Source: Tardiphaga robiniae
GTDB lineage: Bacteria > Pseudomonadota > Alphaproteobacteria > Rhizobiales > Xanthobacteraceae
Length of the DNA stretch: 64,000 nucleotides
NCBI RefSeq assembly: GCF_013359755.1
Contig: NZ_JABMCJ010000094.1
Coordinates: forward strand, 310,001-374,000
Direction: 5' to 3'
In this document: positions 17,965 to 26,404 of the stretch, in pieces
Position numbering within the stretch: position 1 is the first letter of the stretch
Layout of the letters: each line of letters opens with the position of its first letter
Notes under the pieces: generated by a model
What the model was told of the DNA's origin: nothing
Seen by the model: only the letters and a program-made list of their open reading frames with translations
Database searches by the model: none
Position numbers and translations under genes: made by a program

Positions 17965-18702
17965 ATGCAGAAGCGCAACGCGACTGTCGCGGTCATCGGC
18001 GCCGGTGATTTTATCGGCTCGGAGATCGCCAAGAAATTCGCCGCCGAAGGTTTCACGGTGTTCGCTGGGCGCCGTAACGGCGACAAGCTGGCGCCTTTGG
18101 TGGCAGAGATCGAGGCTATGGGCGGCACGATCGTGGCGCGCTCGCTCGATGCCCGCAAGGAAGACGAGATCGCCGCCTTCCTCAATGACGCCGATGCGCA
18201 TGCGCCATTGGAGGTCTGCATCTTCAATGTCGGCGCCAACGTCAATTTCCCAATTCTGGAGACGACCGAGCGGGTGTTTCGCAAGGTCTGGGAGATGGCC
18301 TGCTATTCCGGTTTCCTGGCCGGGCGCGAAGCTGCACGGCTGATGATGCCGCGTGGCCAGGGCAACATCTTCTTCACAGGCGCCACCGCGAGCTTGCGTG
18401 GCGGCAGTGGCTTTGCCGCTTTTGCATCGGCCAAATTCGGGTTGCGTGCAGTGGCTCAGGCGATGGCCCGCGAGCTCGGCCCGAAAAACATCCATGTTGC
18501 CCATCTGATTATCGACAGCGGCGTCGACACCGCCTGGGTGCGCGAACGCCGCGAGCAGATGTGGGGCAAGGAGGCGCTCAACAATCCCGATTTGTTGATG
18601 CCGCCTGCGTCGGTCGCCCAGTCATACTGGCAGCTCTATCAGCAGCCGCGTAGCGCCTGGACTTTCGAGCTGGAGATCCGCCCGTTCGGAGAGAAGTGGT
18701 AG
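17965..18702 (+). CDS. SDR-family protein with altered catalytic residues
   Basis: A 245-residue short-chain dehydrogenase/reductase-fold protein. The cofactor motif is VIGAGDFIGSEIAKKF near residue 10, and the NAG-type strand is VCIFNVGANVNFP. In the catalytic segment the classical Tyr of YxxxK is Phe (FAAFASAKFGLRA) and the usual Ser 13 residues earlier is Ala, while the Lys is kept. Binding of NAD(P) is likely, but ordinary SDR chemistry is doubtful. A 13-bp gap to the upstream HCCA-isomerase-like gene suggests a two-gene operon. Confidence 0.87.
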   Translation: MQKRNATVAVIGAGDFIGSEIAKKFAAEGFTVFAGRRNGDKLAPLVAEIEAMGGTIVARSLDARKEDEIAAFLNDADAHAPLEVCIFNVGANVNFPILETTERVFRKVWEMACYSGFLAGREAARLMMPRGQGNIFFTGATASLRGGSGFAAFASAKFGLRAVAQAMARELGPKNIHVAHLIIDSGVDTAWVRERREQMWGKEALNNPDLLMPPASVAQSYWQLYQQPRSAWTFELEIRPFGEKW

Positions 18703-18719
18703 TCCGCTCACACCACAGC

Positions 18720-18804
18720 CGTCATTGCGAGGAGCCCTTGCGACGAAGCAATCCAGCCCTGCATCGACAAGGAACTGGATTGCTTCGCCTCGCTCGCAAT
18801 GACG
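18720..18804. repeat. Dispersed palindromic repeat, copy 1
   Basis: Outer arms GTCATTGCGAG and CTCGCAATGAC, with inner arms GCGACGAAGCAATCCAG and CTGGATTGCTTCG, make a long stem with an 18-base loop between the SDR gene and panE. A second copy with the same outer and inner arms lies at 52047-52143. I know this motif as a repeat scattered through related genomes; it may act as a terminator for the SDR operon. Confidence 0.8.
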
Positions 18805-18853
18805 GGCTACTGTTTGACAGCTTCACGTTCCAATCCAACATGGACTCATCCCA

Positions 18854-19777
18854 ATGCGTATTCTCGTGGTCGGCGCCGGTGCCATCGGCGGCTATTTCGG
18901 CGGCAGGCTGTTGCAGGCCGGCAATGACATCACTTTCCTGGTTCGCCCGAAGCGCGCCGGTGAGCTGGCAAGCGCCGGCCTTGTCATCAAGAGCCCGCAC
19001 GGCGACGTGACCCTGAAGAATCCGCCGACGGTGCAGGCAGATGCGATCAAGGAGAAATTCGGTGTCGTGCTGCTGAGCTGCAAGGCCTTCGACCTCGACG
19101 ACGCCATCGCGTCCTTTGCACCCGCGGTTGGGCCGAACACGGCGATTATTCCGCTGCTCAACGGCATGAAGCATCTCGACGTACTGGAGAAGAGGTTCGG
19201 CGCCGAGAATGTCATGGGCGGCCAATGCCAGATTGCAGCGACGCTCAACGAGGCGCGCGAGGTCGTCCAGATGGCGCCGATGCAGGTGCTCAGCTTCGGC
19301 GAACGCAAGGGCGGCAGTTCAGATCGCGTGAAGGCGATCGCTGCGATCATGGCGACCGGCAACTTTGGAGGCGCGGCCTCCGAGAATATCATGCAGGATA
19401 TGTGGGAGAAGTGGGTGTTCCTGGCGACGATCGCCGGCTCCACCAGTGCCATGCGCGGCGCTGTCGGCGACATCGTCGCGGCACCTGGCGGCCGGGACTT
19501 CATCCTCGGCGTGCGGGATGAGATGAGTGGCGTCGCCAAGGCCAACGGCTTCGCACCGCGGGCAGCCTTCCTCGAACGCACCGAGGGCATGCTGACGGCA
19601 GAGGGTTCGAAGATGACCGCCTCGATGTATCGCGACATTCTCAACAAGGCGCAGATCGAGGCCGACCAGATCGTCGGCGATGTCATCGCCCGCGCCGATG
19701 CCGCCAAGGTCGCCGTGCCGCGACTGCGGATGATCTATACGCATCTCAAGGCGTATGAGCATCAGCGGGTAGCGTAA
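18854..19777 (+). CDS. panE: 2-dehydropantoate 2-reductase family (PanE/ApbA)
   Basis: A 307-residue ketopantoate reductase-family protein. The Rossmann motif MRILVVGAGAIGGYFGGRLL binds NADPH. NGMKHLDVLEKRFG near residue 100 contains the Lys-region of the active site. A helical C-terminal domain includes KWVFLATIAGSTSAMRGAVG and TASMYRDILNKAQIEADQIV, the latter with the conserved Ser/Asn-type substrate contacts. The enzyme converts 2-dehydropantoate to pantoate for coenzyme A. Alphaproteobacteria often carry several paralogues, so this copy may not be the biosynthetic one. A dispersed repeat separates it from the SDR gene, and a hairpin follows it. Confidence 0.88.
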   Translation: MRILVVGAGAIGGYFGGRLLQAGNDITFLVRPKRAGELASAGLVIKSPHGDVTLKNPPTVQADAIKEKFGVVLLSCKAFDLDDAIASFAPAVGPNTAIIPLLNGMKHLDVLEKRFGAENVMGGQCQIAATLNEAREVVQMAPMQVLSFGERKGGSSDRVKAIAAIMATGNFGGAASENIMQDMWEKWVFLATIAGSTSAMRGAVGDIVAAPGGRDFILGVRDEMSGVAKANGFAPRAAFLERTEGMLTAEGSKMTASMYRDILNKAQIEADQIVGDVIARADAAKVAVPRLRMIYTHLKAYEHQRVA

Positions 19778-19787
19778 GCATCGCAAC

Positions 19788-19822
19788 GTAACCCGGATCA
19801 GGCCAATCGCAATCCGGGCTAC
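19788..19822. terminator. Hairpin between convergent panE and cytochrome c genes
   Basis: GTAACCCGGAT and ATCCGGGCTAC pair over 11 positions with one mismatch and a 13-base loop, between two convergent genes. It looks like a dispersed palindrome serving as a two-way terminator; no T run is present. Confidence 0.5.
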
Positions 19823-19832
19823 GGATTTCCCC

Positions 19833-20423
19833 TCATAGATGCGCCAGATAATGCGCCAGCGCAGTGATCTCTTCTTCACTGAGTGAATAGGCAACCTCGG
19901 CCATCGCTGCCATGCCGCCACCGGCGCGGACGCCGGATTTGTAATCGCGCAGCGCCTTGACGAGATAGTCCTCGCGCTGTCCGGCGATACGCGACACCGC
20001 CTTCGTGCCGCCATAACTTTCCGTGTGACACGATGCACACCGGCGGCCGACCGCCGCTTGCGCGCCCTTGGCCGACAGATCCGGATTGTCATCGGGCTTT
20101 TTGCCCTCCGGCGGCTTCAGCGAGGCGAAATAGGCGCCGAGATTGCGGATGTCGTTATTGTCGATCTGCTCCAAGATCGGCTGCATCTGTTCGTTCTTGC
20201 GCGTGCCTGAACGGAAGAACACCAGCTGCCACTGGATAAACAGATCCGGCTGTGCAGCGAGCGAAGGGATGTTCTCCATTTGCGAGATGCCGTTTTCGCC
20301 GTGACAGCCGCTGCAGAGCTCGGCTTTCTCCTTGCCCGCGGCGATATCGGCGGCATCAGCCGGACTGGACCCAGAACCAAGAACTAGAAAGACAAGAACA
20401 GCCGCGATTGCAGAACGATGCAT
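19833..20423 (-). CDS. Di-heme class I cytochrome c (c4-like)
   Basis: A 196-residue periplasmic protein with two heme c sites, CSGCH and CASCH, about 95 residues apart, in two cytochrome c domains. The signal peptide is SAIAAVLVFLVLGSGSSPADA. The second domain ends with SLSEEEITALAHYLAHL, the usual C-terminal helix. The start is uncertain among ATGs at 20423, 20432 and 20450; I chose 20423 because it gives a compact signal peptide. It lies 76 bp downstream of the PQQ-dehydrogenase-like gene on the same strand, so it probably accepts that enzyme's electrons. Confidence 0.9.
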   Translation of the reverse strand: MHRSAIAAVLVFLVLGSGSSPADAADIAAGKEKAELCSGCHGENGISQMENIPSLAAQPDLFIQWQLVFFRSGTRKNEQMQPILEQIDNNDIRNLGAYFASLKPPEGKKPDDNPDLSAKGAQAAVGRRCASCHTESYGGTKAVSRIAGQREDYLVKALRDYKSGVRAGGGMAAMAEVAYSLSEEEITALAHYLAHL

Positions 20424-20499
20424 GAGCCACATTCCCATTCCAGAATACATGAGGCTGGAGCTGCGGATGACGCAACTCCAGCCTCACGCAATTCGCGAC

Positions 20500-21768
20500 T
20501 TACTTCGCGTAGCTGATGCGATAGATTGCGCCTGCCCAATCGTCGGCAATCAGCAGCGATCCATCCTTGGCCAGAACGATATCGGCAGGGCGGCCGAGAT
20601 AACCCTGGTCACCCTCGATCCAGCCGGAGGCGAAGATCTCCTGCTTGGCGTTCTTCCCATCCGGCCCGGCGATCACACGCTTGATACGTGCGCCCTGATA
20701 CTTGTGCCGGTTCCACGAGCCGTGTTCGGCAATGAAGATGTTGTTCTTGTACTCGGCAGGAAACATGTTGCCGGTATAGAACTTCATCCCCAACGGAGCG
20801 ACATGGGCGCCGAGATTCAACACCGGCGGCGTGAACTCCGAGCACTTGTGACCCATGGCGAATTTCGGATCCGGCATGTTGCCTTGATGGCAATGCGGAT
20901 AGCCGAAATGCTCACCAAGCTTCGAGATCATGTTGAGCTTGTCGCTCGGCATATCGTCGCTGATCCAGTCGCGCGCATTTTCGGTGAACCAGTATTTGCC
21001 AGTGCGCGGATCGACGTCACCGCCCACCGAGTTACGCACGCCGAGCGCGACGATTTCGGCATTGCCGGTCTTGGGATCGACACGGCGGATCTGCGAGAGG
21101 CTGGTCGGCGGAATGCCGATGTTGAAGGGAGGTCCAAACGGAACGTAGAACCAGCCGTCCTTGTCCGGCGCGAGATACTTCCAGCCATGTGCCGCGAATG
21201 ACGGCATGTCGTCATAGACCACCTTGCCATCACCGAGCTTGTCGAGGTTCGCCTCGGCATTCTCGTATTTGATCAGCTTGTTGATATCGATCACATAGAG
21301 CGCGCCGTCCTGGAAGGCGATGCCCGTCGGCATCTTCATGCCCTTGATGACGGTCTTGACCTCTTTCTTGCCGCCCTTGTCGGTGATCGCATAGACGTTG
21401 CCGAGGCCGAACGAGCCGACAAAGAGCGTGCCTTTATCGCCCCAGGCCATCTGCCGCGCCGCCAGCACGCCGGATGCATAGACCTCGATCTTGAATCCCG
21501 GCGGCAGCTTGATCTTCTTCATCATGGCTGCGAGTTCGGCATCGGACGCACCGGTCGGCGGGCCCGACGGCGGCGCCAGCCCCTTCTGTGCCTCGGTCTC
21601 GTCACCGAGGAACCAGTCGTCCGGCGGATTGGTCCAGAATTCCTTGGTATCGGATTTGTAGCTCTTGAGCTTTTGCTGTGCGCTCGCTTGATTGAGCGAG
21701 GCCATGCCGATCGCCGTAGCGAGGATGGCGGCGCACGCAACAACGGATCGACCAGTCATCGATTTCAT
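20500..21768 (-). CDS. PQQ-dependent sugar (sorbosone-type) dehydrogenase
   Basis: A 422-residue soluble beta-propeller dehydrogenase of the GDH-B/sorbosone family. The signal peptide is VACAAILATAIGMASLNQASA. IKLPPGFKIEVYASGVLAAR begins the propeller. HGWKYLAPDKDGWFYVPFG, GVRNSVGGDVDPRTGKYWFT and FIAEHGSWNRHKYQG match conserved PQQ/metal-binding loops, and GRPADIVLAKDGSLLIADDW ends the fold. The family oxidises aldoses or related sugars in the periplasm. The ATG at 21768 follows an AGGGAG sequence; an ATG at 21759 is also possible. The di-heme cytochrome gene follows. Confidence 0.9.
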   Translation of the reverse strand: MKSMTGRSVVACAAILATAIGMASLNQASAQQKLKSYKSDTKEFWTNPPDDWFLGDETEAQKGLAPPSGPPTGASDAELAAMMKKIKLPPGFKIEVYASGVLAARQMAWGDKGTLFVGSFGLGNVYAITDKGGKKEVKTVIKGMKMPTGIAFQDGALYVIDINKLIKYENAEANLDKLGDGKVVYDDMPSFAAHGWKYLAPDKDGWFYVPFGPPFNIGIPPTSLSQIRRVDPKTGNAEIVALGVRNSVGGDVDPRTGKYWFTENARDWISDDMPSDKLNMISKLGEHFGYPHCHQGNMPDPKFAMGHKCSEFTPPVLNLGAHVAPLGMKFYTGNMFPAEYKNNIFIAEHGSWNRHKYQGARIKRVIAGPDGKNAKQEIFASGWIEGDQGYLGRPADIVLAKDGSLLIADDWAGAIYRISYAK

Positions 21769-22028
21769 CGCGTCACTCCCTGTGCAGCTTGTTGCGGCTG
21801 CTATGTCTTATTGAACGTTCGAGACGAACTTTATTGGTCTGTGATTTTCTCAGACAGTGAGATGCTAGCACAAATGTCGCAGGTGAAAAGCGCAACTAAC
21901 GCTCGCGCAAATGAAAGACGTCGCCATCACGACGACATCTTGAAAAAAATTTTGAAAGTTAGTTCCAGTAGCCTGATGCAATTGGTGCATCGCACCGCAT
22001 CATCGCGCGATCACTGCTACGTTTTTTT

Positions 22029-22478
22029 TTAAAGGCTGCCCTTGGTGAGATAGCGCCAGGCCACAGCCAGCAAGATCAACCCGATGAAGATCAACGCGAC
22101 CGGCAGCTTCTTCTTTTCGCGCGGGGGCGGTGGCGTGTTGGGCTTGATCCGGCGAAAGGGCGTGACGTTGTTACTGTTGTCGTCGGGCATTGGTCTTGAT
22201 CTCGAAGCCGTCTTGATGATGGGCGCGATGCCGGTGCCGCCCATGCGGGAATAATAGCTGCGGTAGACAGTCTGGATGGTGGCTTCGGCCGCGGCTGGCT
22301 CGGATTGTTTGCCACGCGCCAGCAGCGCGAGATAGCCCGCATAGAATGTCTGGGCTTCCTGCGGCAGCGCGTCGAGGCTTTTCAGCTTCGCCATCATCAC
22401 CCAGGTCGCAAAATCCGCCCGCGCCTCGTCATTGGCACGCTTGGCAATTTCCAGGTTGGAATCAGTGGTCGACGGCAT
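22029..22478 (-). CDS. Hypothetical protein with C-terminal membrane anchor
   Basis: A 149-residue protein I do not recognise as a named family. The N-terminal 80 residues are helical and soluble (NLEIAKRANDEARADFATWV, LDALPQEAQTFYAGYLALLA). A proline-rich basic linker follows (PFRRIKPNTPPPPREKKK), then one membrane span at the very C-terminus (LPVALIFIGLILLAVAWRYL). The layout suggests a tail-anchored inner-membrane protein facing the cytoplasm. I chose the ATG at 22478 (MPSTTDSN); the frame extends upstream to 22520. Its stop codon lies within a run of nine T on the plus strand. The tRNA-Gly gene is upstream on the same strand. Confidence 0.7.
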   Translation of the reverse strand: MPSTTDSNLEIAKRANDEARADFATWVMMAKLKSLDALPQEAQTFYAGYLALLARGKQSEPAAAEATIQTVYRSYYSRMGGTGIAPIIKTASRSRPMPDDNSNNVTPFRRIKPNTPPPPREKKKLPVALIFIGLILLAVAWRYLTKGSL

Positions 22479-22579
22479 CGTCAGTCTCGTACCCGCTTCG
22501 CCCGTGGATTGTCTGCCCAACGCCCGATGATTTCAAGCGATGCGGGGCGGATCTGCGTGCCTGCGGATCACAAACGACA

Positions 22580-22599
22580 AGGCCGCCGAACGGCGGCCT
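22580..22599 (-). terminator. Hairpin downstream of tRNA-Gly
   Basis: GGCCGCCG and CGGCGGCC form a perfect 8-bp stem with a two-base loop, about 40 bp past the tRNA 3' end in its direction of transcription. On that strand a TTGTCGTTTG tail follows, which is weakly T-rich. Likely tRNA transcript terminator. Confidence 0.6.
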
Positions 22600-22638
22600 G
22601 TGATCGATAAAACTGATGCCAAAAAACCAGGAAAATTC

Positions 22639-22713
<75 letters not shown>

Positions 22714-23011
22714 ATCCGAGAAGACAGGCGGCGATTGCTCGCCGCCGACGCGCAGACCTATGCCAAATGCCGGTGGCGAATGCAACAGTTAGACTGCATC
22801 TCGGATCGCGGCGAGTTAATCGCGGTTTATGGCCCTTTGAGCCCGATTTTGCCCAGAAAATGGGTCAAAACAGCGAAATGTCGCCTCTCGGGTCGAATCG
22901 GTCCCTGCCGGACCTATTTCACCGGATTGCAAATTACTGTCACGGACGCCATTTAATCGCTCAGGCCATGCTAGAAGCAGCCAAATTTTTCAGACATCGA
23001 GCGAGGTTCAC

Positions 23012-23950
23012 GTGACCATCATGGATCAGGGCGGCGCACAGGCGCCGCAGGCAGGTTCGACGCCGCAGGCAGCAACCGCTCTCATCAAGGACACGACCAC
23101 CCGCACCTTCGTGCAGGACGTCATCGAGGAATCCAAACGCCAGCCGGTCCTGATCGACTTCTGGGCGCCTTGGTGTGGTCCGTGCCGCCAGCTGACTCCT
23201 GTCATCGAGAAAGCCGTGACCGCCGCCAAGGGCAAGGTGAAGCTGGTCAAGATGAACATCGACGAGAATCCGGAGATTCCCGGCCAGATGGGCATCCAGT
23301 CGATCCCCGCCGTGATCGCCTTCGTCAACGGCCAGCCGGCCGATGGCTTCATGGGTGCGGTTCCGGAGAGCCAGGTCAATGCGTTCATCGACAAGCTGAC
23401 AGCCGGCATGCCCGGCGCCGAGCCGACGGCTGCCGAATTGCTTCAGGAAGCCGAAGCGATTCTGGCTGAGGGCGATCCGGCCACCGCCGCTTCGATCTAT
23501 GGCGAGGTGATTGCCGCCGATGCCGGCAATATCGCCGCCATTGCTGGCCTTGCCCGCTGTTACGTCGAGACCGGCGCCATCGAACAGGCCAAGCAAACCC
23601 TCGAACTTGTCCCAGTCGCGAAGCGTGAGGACGCTGCGGTTAAGGCCGTGCAGGCGAAGATCGATCTGGTCGAACAGGCCAGCGCGCTCGGTCCGGTCAC
23701 CGAGCTGGAACAGAAGGTCGCCGCGAATCCGCTCGACCATCAGGCCCGCTTCGACCTTGCGATCGCACTCAATGGCGCCAACCAGCGCAGTGAAGCCACG
23801 GGTCACCTGCTTGAAATCGTCAAGCGTGATCGCAAATGGGATGACGACGGCGCCCGCAAGCAATTGATCCAGTTCTTCGACGCCTGGGGACCGACGGATG
23901 AGGCCACCGTTGACGGCCGCAGGCGGTTATCGACTATCCTGTTCTCGTAA
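23012..23950 (+). CDS. cnoX: Chaperedoxin CnoX (thioredoxin-TPR, YbbN family)
   Basis: A 312-residue fusion of an N-terminal thioredoxin domain and C-terminal tetratricopeptide repeats. The thioredoxin motif WAPWCGPCRQLTPVIE keeps both cysteines, unlike the E. coli protein, so redox activity is likely along with holdase function. The TPR part runs from about residue 140 (LLQEAEAILAEGDPATAASI) to the C-terminus FFDAWGPTDEAT. The family protects substrates such as GroEL and EF-Tu clients from oxidation during bleach or heat stress. The GTG start at 23012 follows GCGAGG. The Lon-N protein gene follows 30 bp downstream and the Trm112 gene after it, a likely operon. Confidence 0.92.
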   Translation: MTIMDQGGAQAPQAGSTPQAATALIKDTTTRTFVQDVIEESKRQPVLIDFWAPWCGPCRQLTPVIEKAVTAAKGKVKLVKMNIDENPEIPGQMGIQSIPAVIAFVNGQPADGFMGAVPESQVNAFIDKLTAGMPGAEPTAAELLQEAEAILAEGDPATAASIYGEVIAADAGNIAAIAGLARCYVETGAIEQAKQTLELVPVAKREDAAVKAVQAKIDLVEQASALGPVTELEQKVAANPLDHQARFDLAIALNGANQRSEATGHLLEIVKRDRKWDDDGARKQLIQFFDAWGPTDEATVDGRRRLSTILFS

Positions 23951-23980
23951 TTCTTCTCGTGTGACGAATCGGAACCGGAC

Positions 23981-24655
23981 ATGCCCATCAATGCCGACTA
24001 TCGCGGGCCTGCCGAACTTCCCGAGGTGATCCCGGTCTTTCCGCTGCCGGGCGCACTGCTGCTGCCGCGCGGCCAGATGCCACTGAACATTTTCGAGCAG
24101 CGCTACCTCGCGATGATCGACGATTCGCTTCGCGACGGGCACCGGCTGATTGGCATGATCCAGCCCGATGCGGCGCATTCGCCGGATGAGGCCAAGCCGG
24201 CACTGTTCAAAGTCGGCTGTGTCGGGCGCATCACCCAGCTCGCCGAATCCGGCGACGGCCGCTACATCCTCGAACTGACCGGCGTTTCCCGTTTCGAAGT
24301 GGTGCAGGAACTCTCGGTGCTGACGGCGTACCGGCAGTGCAAGGTCGACTACTTCCCCTTCATCGACGATTTCACCGCACGCAAGGGCGAAGATGATGTC
24401 GACCGGGCCGCGCTGCTCGCGGTGCTCACCGACTTCCTCAAGGCCAACAACCTGAAAGTGGATTGGGAAGGTATCGACAAGGCGCCCAACGAGGCCCTGG
24501 TGAACGCGCTGGCGATGATGTCGCCCTATGGTCCGCCCGAGAAACAGGCGATGCTCGAAGCGCCCGATCTCAAGACCCGCGCTGAGATCCTGATCGCTGT
24601 CACTGAAATGGATCTGGCCAAGAAGCGCACCAGCGGCGACCCACCGCTGCAGTAA
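23981..24655 (+). CDS. LON peptidase substrate-binding domain protein
   Basis: A 224-residue stand-alone Lon N-terminal (LAN) domain. [47 protein letters not shown] and [14 protein letters not shown] are the standard strand pattern; a helical tail contains [20 protein letters not shown]. There is no ATPase or protease part, so it is not itself a protease. Its role is unproven; similar proteins are proposed to bind substrates or adapt Lon. It sits between cnoX and the Trm112 gene, with short gaps on each side. Confidence 0.9.
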   Translation: MPINADYRGPAELPEVIPVFPLPGALLLPRGQMPLNIFEQRYLAMIDDSLRDGHRLIGMIQPDAAHSPDEAKPALFKVGCVGRITQLAESGDGRYILELTGVSRFEVVQELSVLTAYRQCKVDYFPFIDDFTARKGEDDVDRAALLAVLTDFLKANNLKVDWEGIDKAPNEALVNALAMMSPYGPPEKQAMLEAPDLKTRAEILIAVTEMDLAKKRTSGDPPLQ

Positions 24656-24702
24656 TTCTGATAAATAACCATGATCAACGACCGCATCACCGGAGCGCAC
24701 CC

Positions 24703-24903
24703 ATGACCACACCGCCAATCGAGCGCGCCGAAAGCACCGTCGACGCCAAGCTGCTCGAGATTCTGGTGTGCCCGCTGACCAAGGGCCAACTCGAATTCGA
24801 TGCCGCCCGCCAGGAGCTGATCTCGCGCCAGGCCAAGCTTGCTTATCCGATCCGTGATGGCATTCCGATCATGCTGCCGGAAGAAGCGCGGAAGATCGAT
24901 TAG
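24703..24903 (+). CDS. Trm112 family protein
   Basis: A 66-residue Trm112/DUF343 protein, recognised from [17 protein letters not shown] and [17 protein letters not shown]. Eukaryotic and archaeal Trm112 is a zinc-containing activator of methyltransferases. Here only one of the usual zinc cysteines is seen (CPLTKG), so zinc binding is probably lost. The partner, if any, is unknown. Third gene of the likely cnoX group, 47 bp after the Lon-N gene. Confidence 0.9.
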   Translation: MTTPPIERAESTVDAKLLEILVCPLTKGQLEFDAARQELISRQAKLAYPIRDGIPIMLPEEARKID

Positions 24904-24905
24904 GA

Positions 24906-25036
24906 CATGTGTCGTCGGTCCGGGATGCGACAGACGGCGAAGCCGAATGGCGCAGGCCCGGAATCTCGATCTGTTTATCATAATGAGATTCTGGGTTGGC
25001 TCGCTGCTGACGCCGCGCGCGCCTCGGAATGACGAA
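24906..25036. repeat. Dispersed-repeat-like intergenic sequence
   Basis: The 138-bp gap between the convergent Trm112 and UbiH-type genes contains GGTCCGGGATGCGAC, GAATCTCGATCTG facing AGATTCTGGG, and CCTCGGAATGACGAATAG. The last element resembles the CCCGGAATGACGG end of the repeat at 53592-53692. It looks like a decayed copy of a dispersed repeat; there is no coding signal. Confidence 0.45.
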
Positions 25037-25041
25037 TAGTC

Positions 25042-26262
25042 CTACAGTGCCTCGCCCTTCAAAAGCCGCGGCACTTCCCCCGACAATCCCGCAGCCTGCT
25101 TGATGAAAGCACCCTTCAGCGGCGGCAGTCGATCGACGATGCCGAGACCGATGTCGCGGATGCTGCGCACGAATGGCAGATCGTTCGAGAACAGGACGTT
25201 GAGCACATTGGTGGCGACACCCATTGTCATGGTGTCGAAGCGGCGCCAGCGCTGGTAGCGCTCCAGCACATCGATCTGGCCGAAATCCATCCCAAGACGT
25301 GCAGCATCAACGATGGTTTCTGCCAATGCCGCGACATCCTTCAGACCCATATTGAGTCCCTGCCCCGCGATCGGATGGATCACATGCGCAGCGTCGCCGA
25401 TCAGCGCCAGCCGTTCGCCGATGAAGGAGCGCGCGACGAAGTAGCCGAGCGGAAAGGCCCGCGGCTTGTCGAGCGCTTTGACCTCGCCGAGGTGCAGGCC
25501 GAACCGCTGCTCGAGCTCGGCATGGAATTCATCATCCGGCAAAGCGACGATGCGCGCGGCTTCCGCGCGCTTCTCGGTCCACACCAGCGACGAACGCTTG
25601 CCAGTCAAAGGCAGAATTGCGAACGGCCCGGCGGGCAGGAAGTGCTCTTCGGCACGTCCGTCATGATCGCGTTCATGGCCGACGGTGACGACGATACCGG
25701 ACTGGTCATAGTCCCAGCCATGGGTTGCGATGCCCGCACGCTCGCGCAGCTTCGAGCGCGCGCCATCGGCAGCGACAAGAAGTGCTGCCTCGATCACACT
25801 GCCATCTCCGAGCGCGACGCTGACACCGTCGGCCCGTGAATCGAATGTCGTCACCGCGGTCGCACGCAGATCAACGCCCGCCGCTTCGGCGCGGATCACG
25901 AGTTCGTCGATCAACCGGCGATTCTCAACCATATGTGCGAACGGCTCGCCCGGCTCCACATGACCGCCGAAGGTCAGGAAGGTCGGACGGGTGGCGTCTT
26001 CCAGCTTGGAATCAGTAACGACCATGTCGAGGATCGGCTGGCTTTCGGCAGCCACGGCATCCCAGACACCGAGAGCATCGAACAGCCGCCGACAGGCAGC
26101 AACGATGGCCGTGGCACGCGGATCGCGGCTTGGCCGGTTCGCCAGCGCGGGATCGGCTACAATAATCGGCAGATCGGGGCCAAGCCCCTGGCGCAACGCC
26201 AAAGCCAGCGCCAGTCCGGCGAAGGCTCCGCCGCCGATGACAATGCCTCGTTGTGCCGCCAT
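25042..26262 (-). CDS. ubiH: UbiH/UbiF-type FAD-dependent ubiquinone hydroxylase
   Basis: A 406-residue class A flavin monooxygenase of the ubiquinone biosynthesis family. VIGGGAFAGLALALALRQG binds the ADP of FAD. LVAADGARSKLRERAG is the DG motif for FAD/NAD(P)H, and LALIGDAAHVIHPIAGQGLN the GD motif for the ribityl chain. The enzyme adds a hydroxyl to the aromatic ring of a ubiquinone precursor, using O2. Which ring position cannot be told from sequence, so ubiH is a provisional symbol. I chose the ATG at 26262, directly before the Rossmann motif; the frame runs upstream to 26355. It diverges from tesB. Confidence 0.88.
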   Translation of the reverse strand: MAAQRGIVIGGGAFAGLALALALRQGLGPDLPIIVADPALANRPSRDPRATAIVAACRRLFDALGVWDAVAAESQPILDMVVTDSKLEDATRPTFLTFGGHVEPGEPFAHMVENRRLIDELVIRAEAAGVDLRATAVTTFDSRADGVSVALGDGSVIEAALLVAADGARSKLRERAGIATHGWDYDQSGIVVTVGHERDHDGRAEEHFLPAGPFAILPLTGKRSSLVWTEKRAEAARIVALPDDEFHAELEQRFGLHLGEVKALDKPRAFPLGYFVARSFIGERLALIGDAAHVIHPIAGQGLNMGLKDVAALAETIVDAARLGMDFGQIDVLERYQRWRRFDTMTMGVATNVLNVLFSNDLPFVRSIRDIGLGIVDRLPPLKGAFIKQAAGLSGEVPRLLKGEAL

Positions 26263-26404
26263 GATATCCGTTCTCGCTGTTGCCACGCGCTTATAGCTGG
26301 GCGAAACAGGATCGCGAAACAAGGGTGGCAATGGGACCGGGGCCTGCACGGCCAAGGTCTTGGTAAACCTCCCTTAATATTGCCGCTGAGCGAAAGATGC
26401 CGAC

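Noticed and set aside
26363-26377. CtrA-like GTAA-N7-TTAA before tesB
   Set aside because: One mismatch, no palindromic extension and no cell-cycle context; such matches occur by chance.
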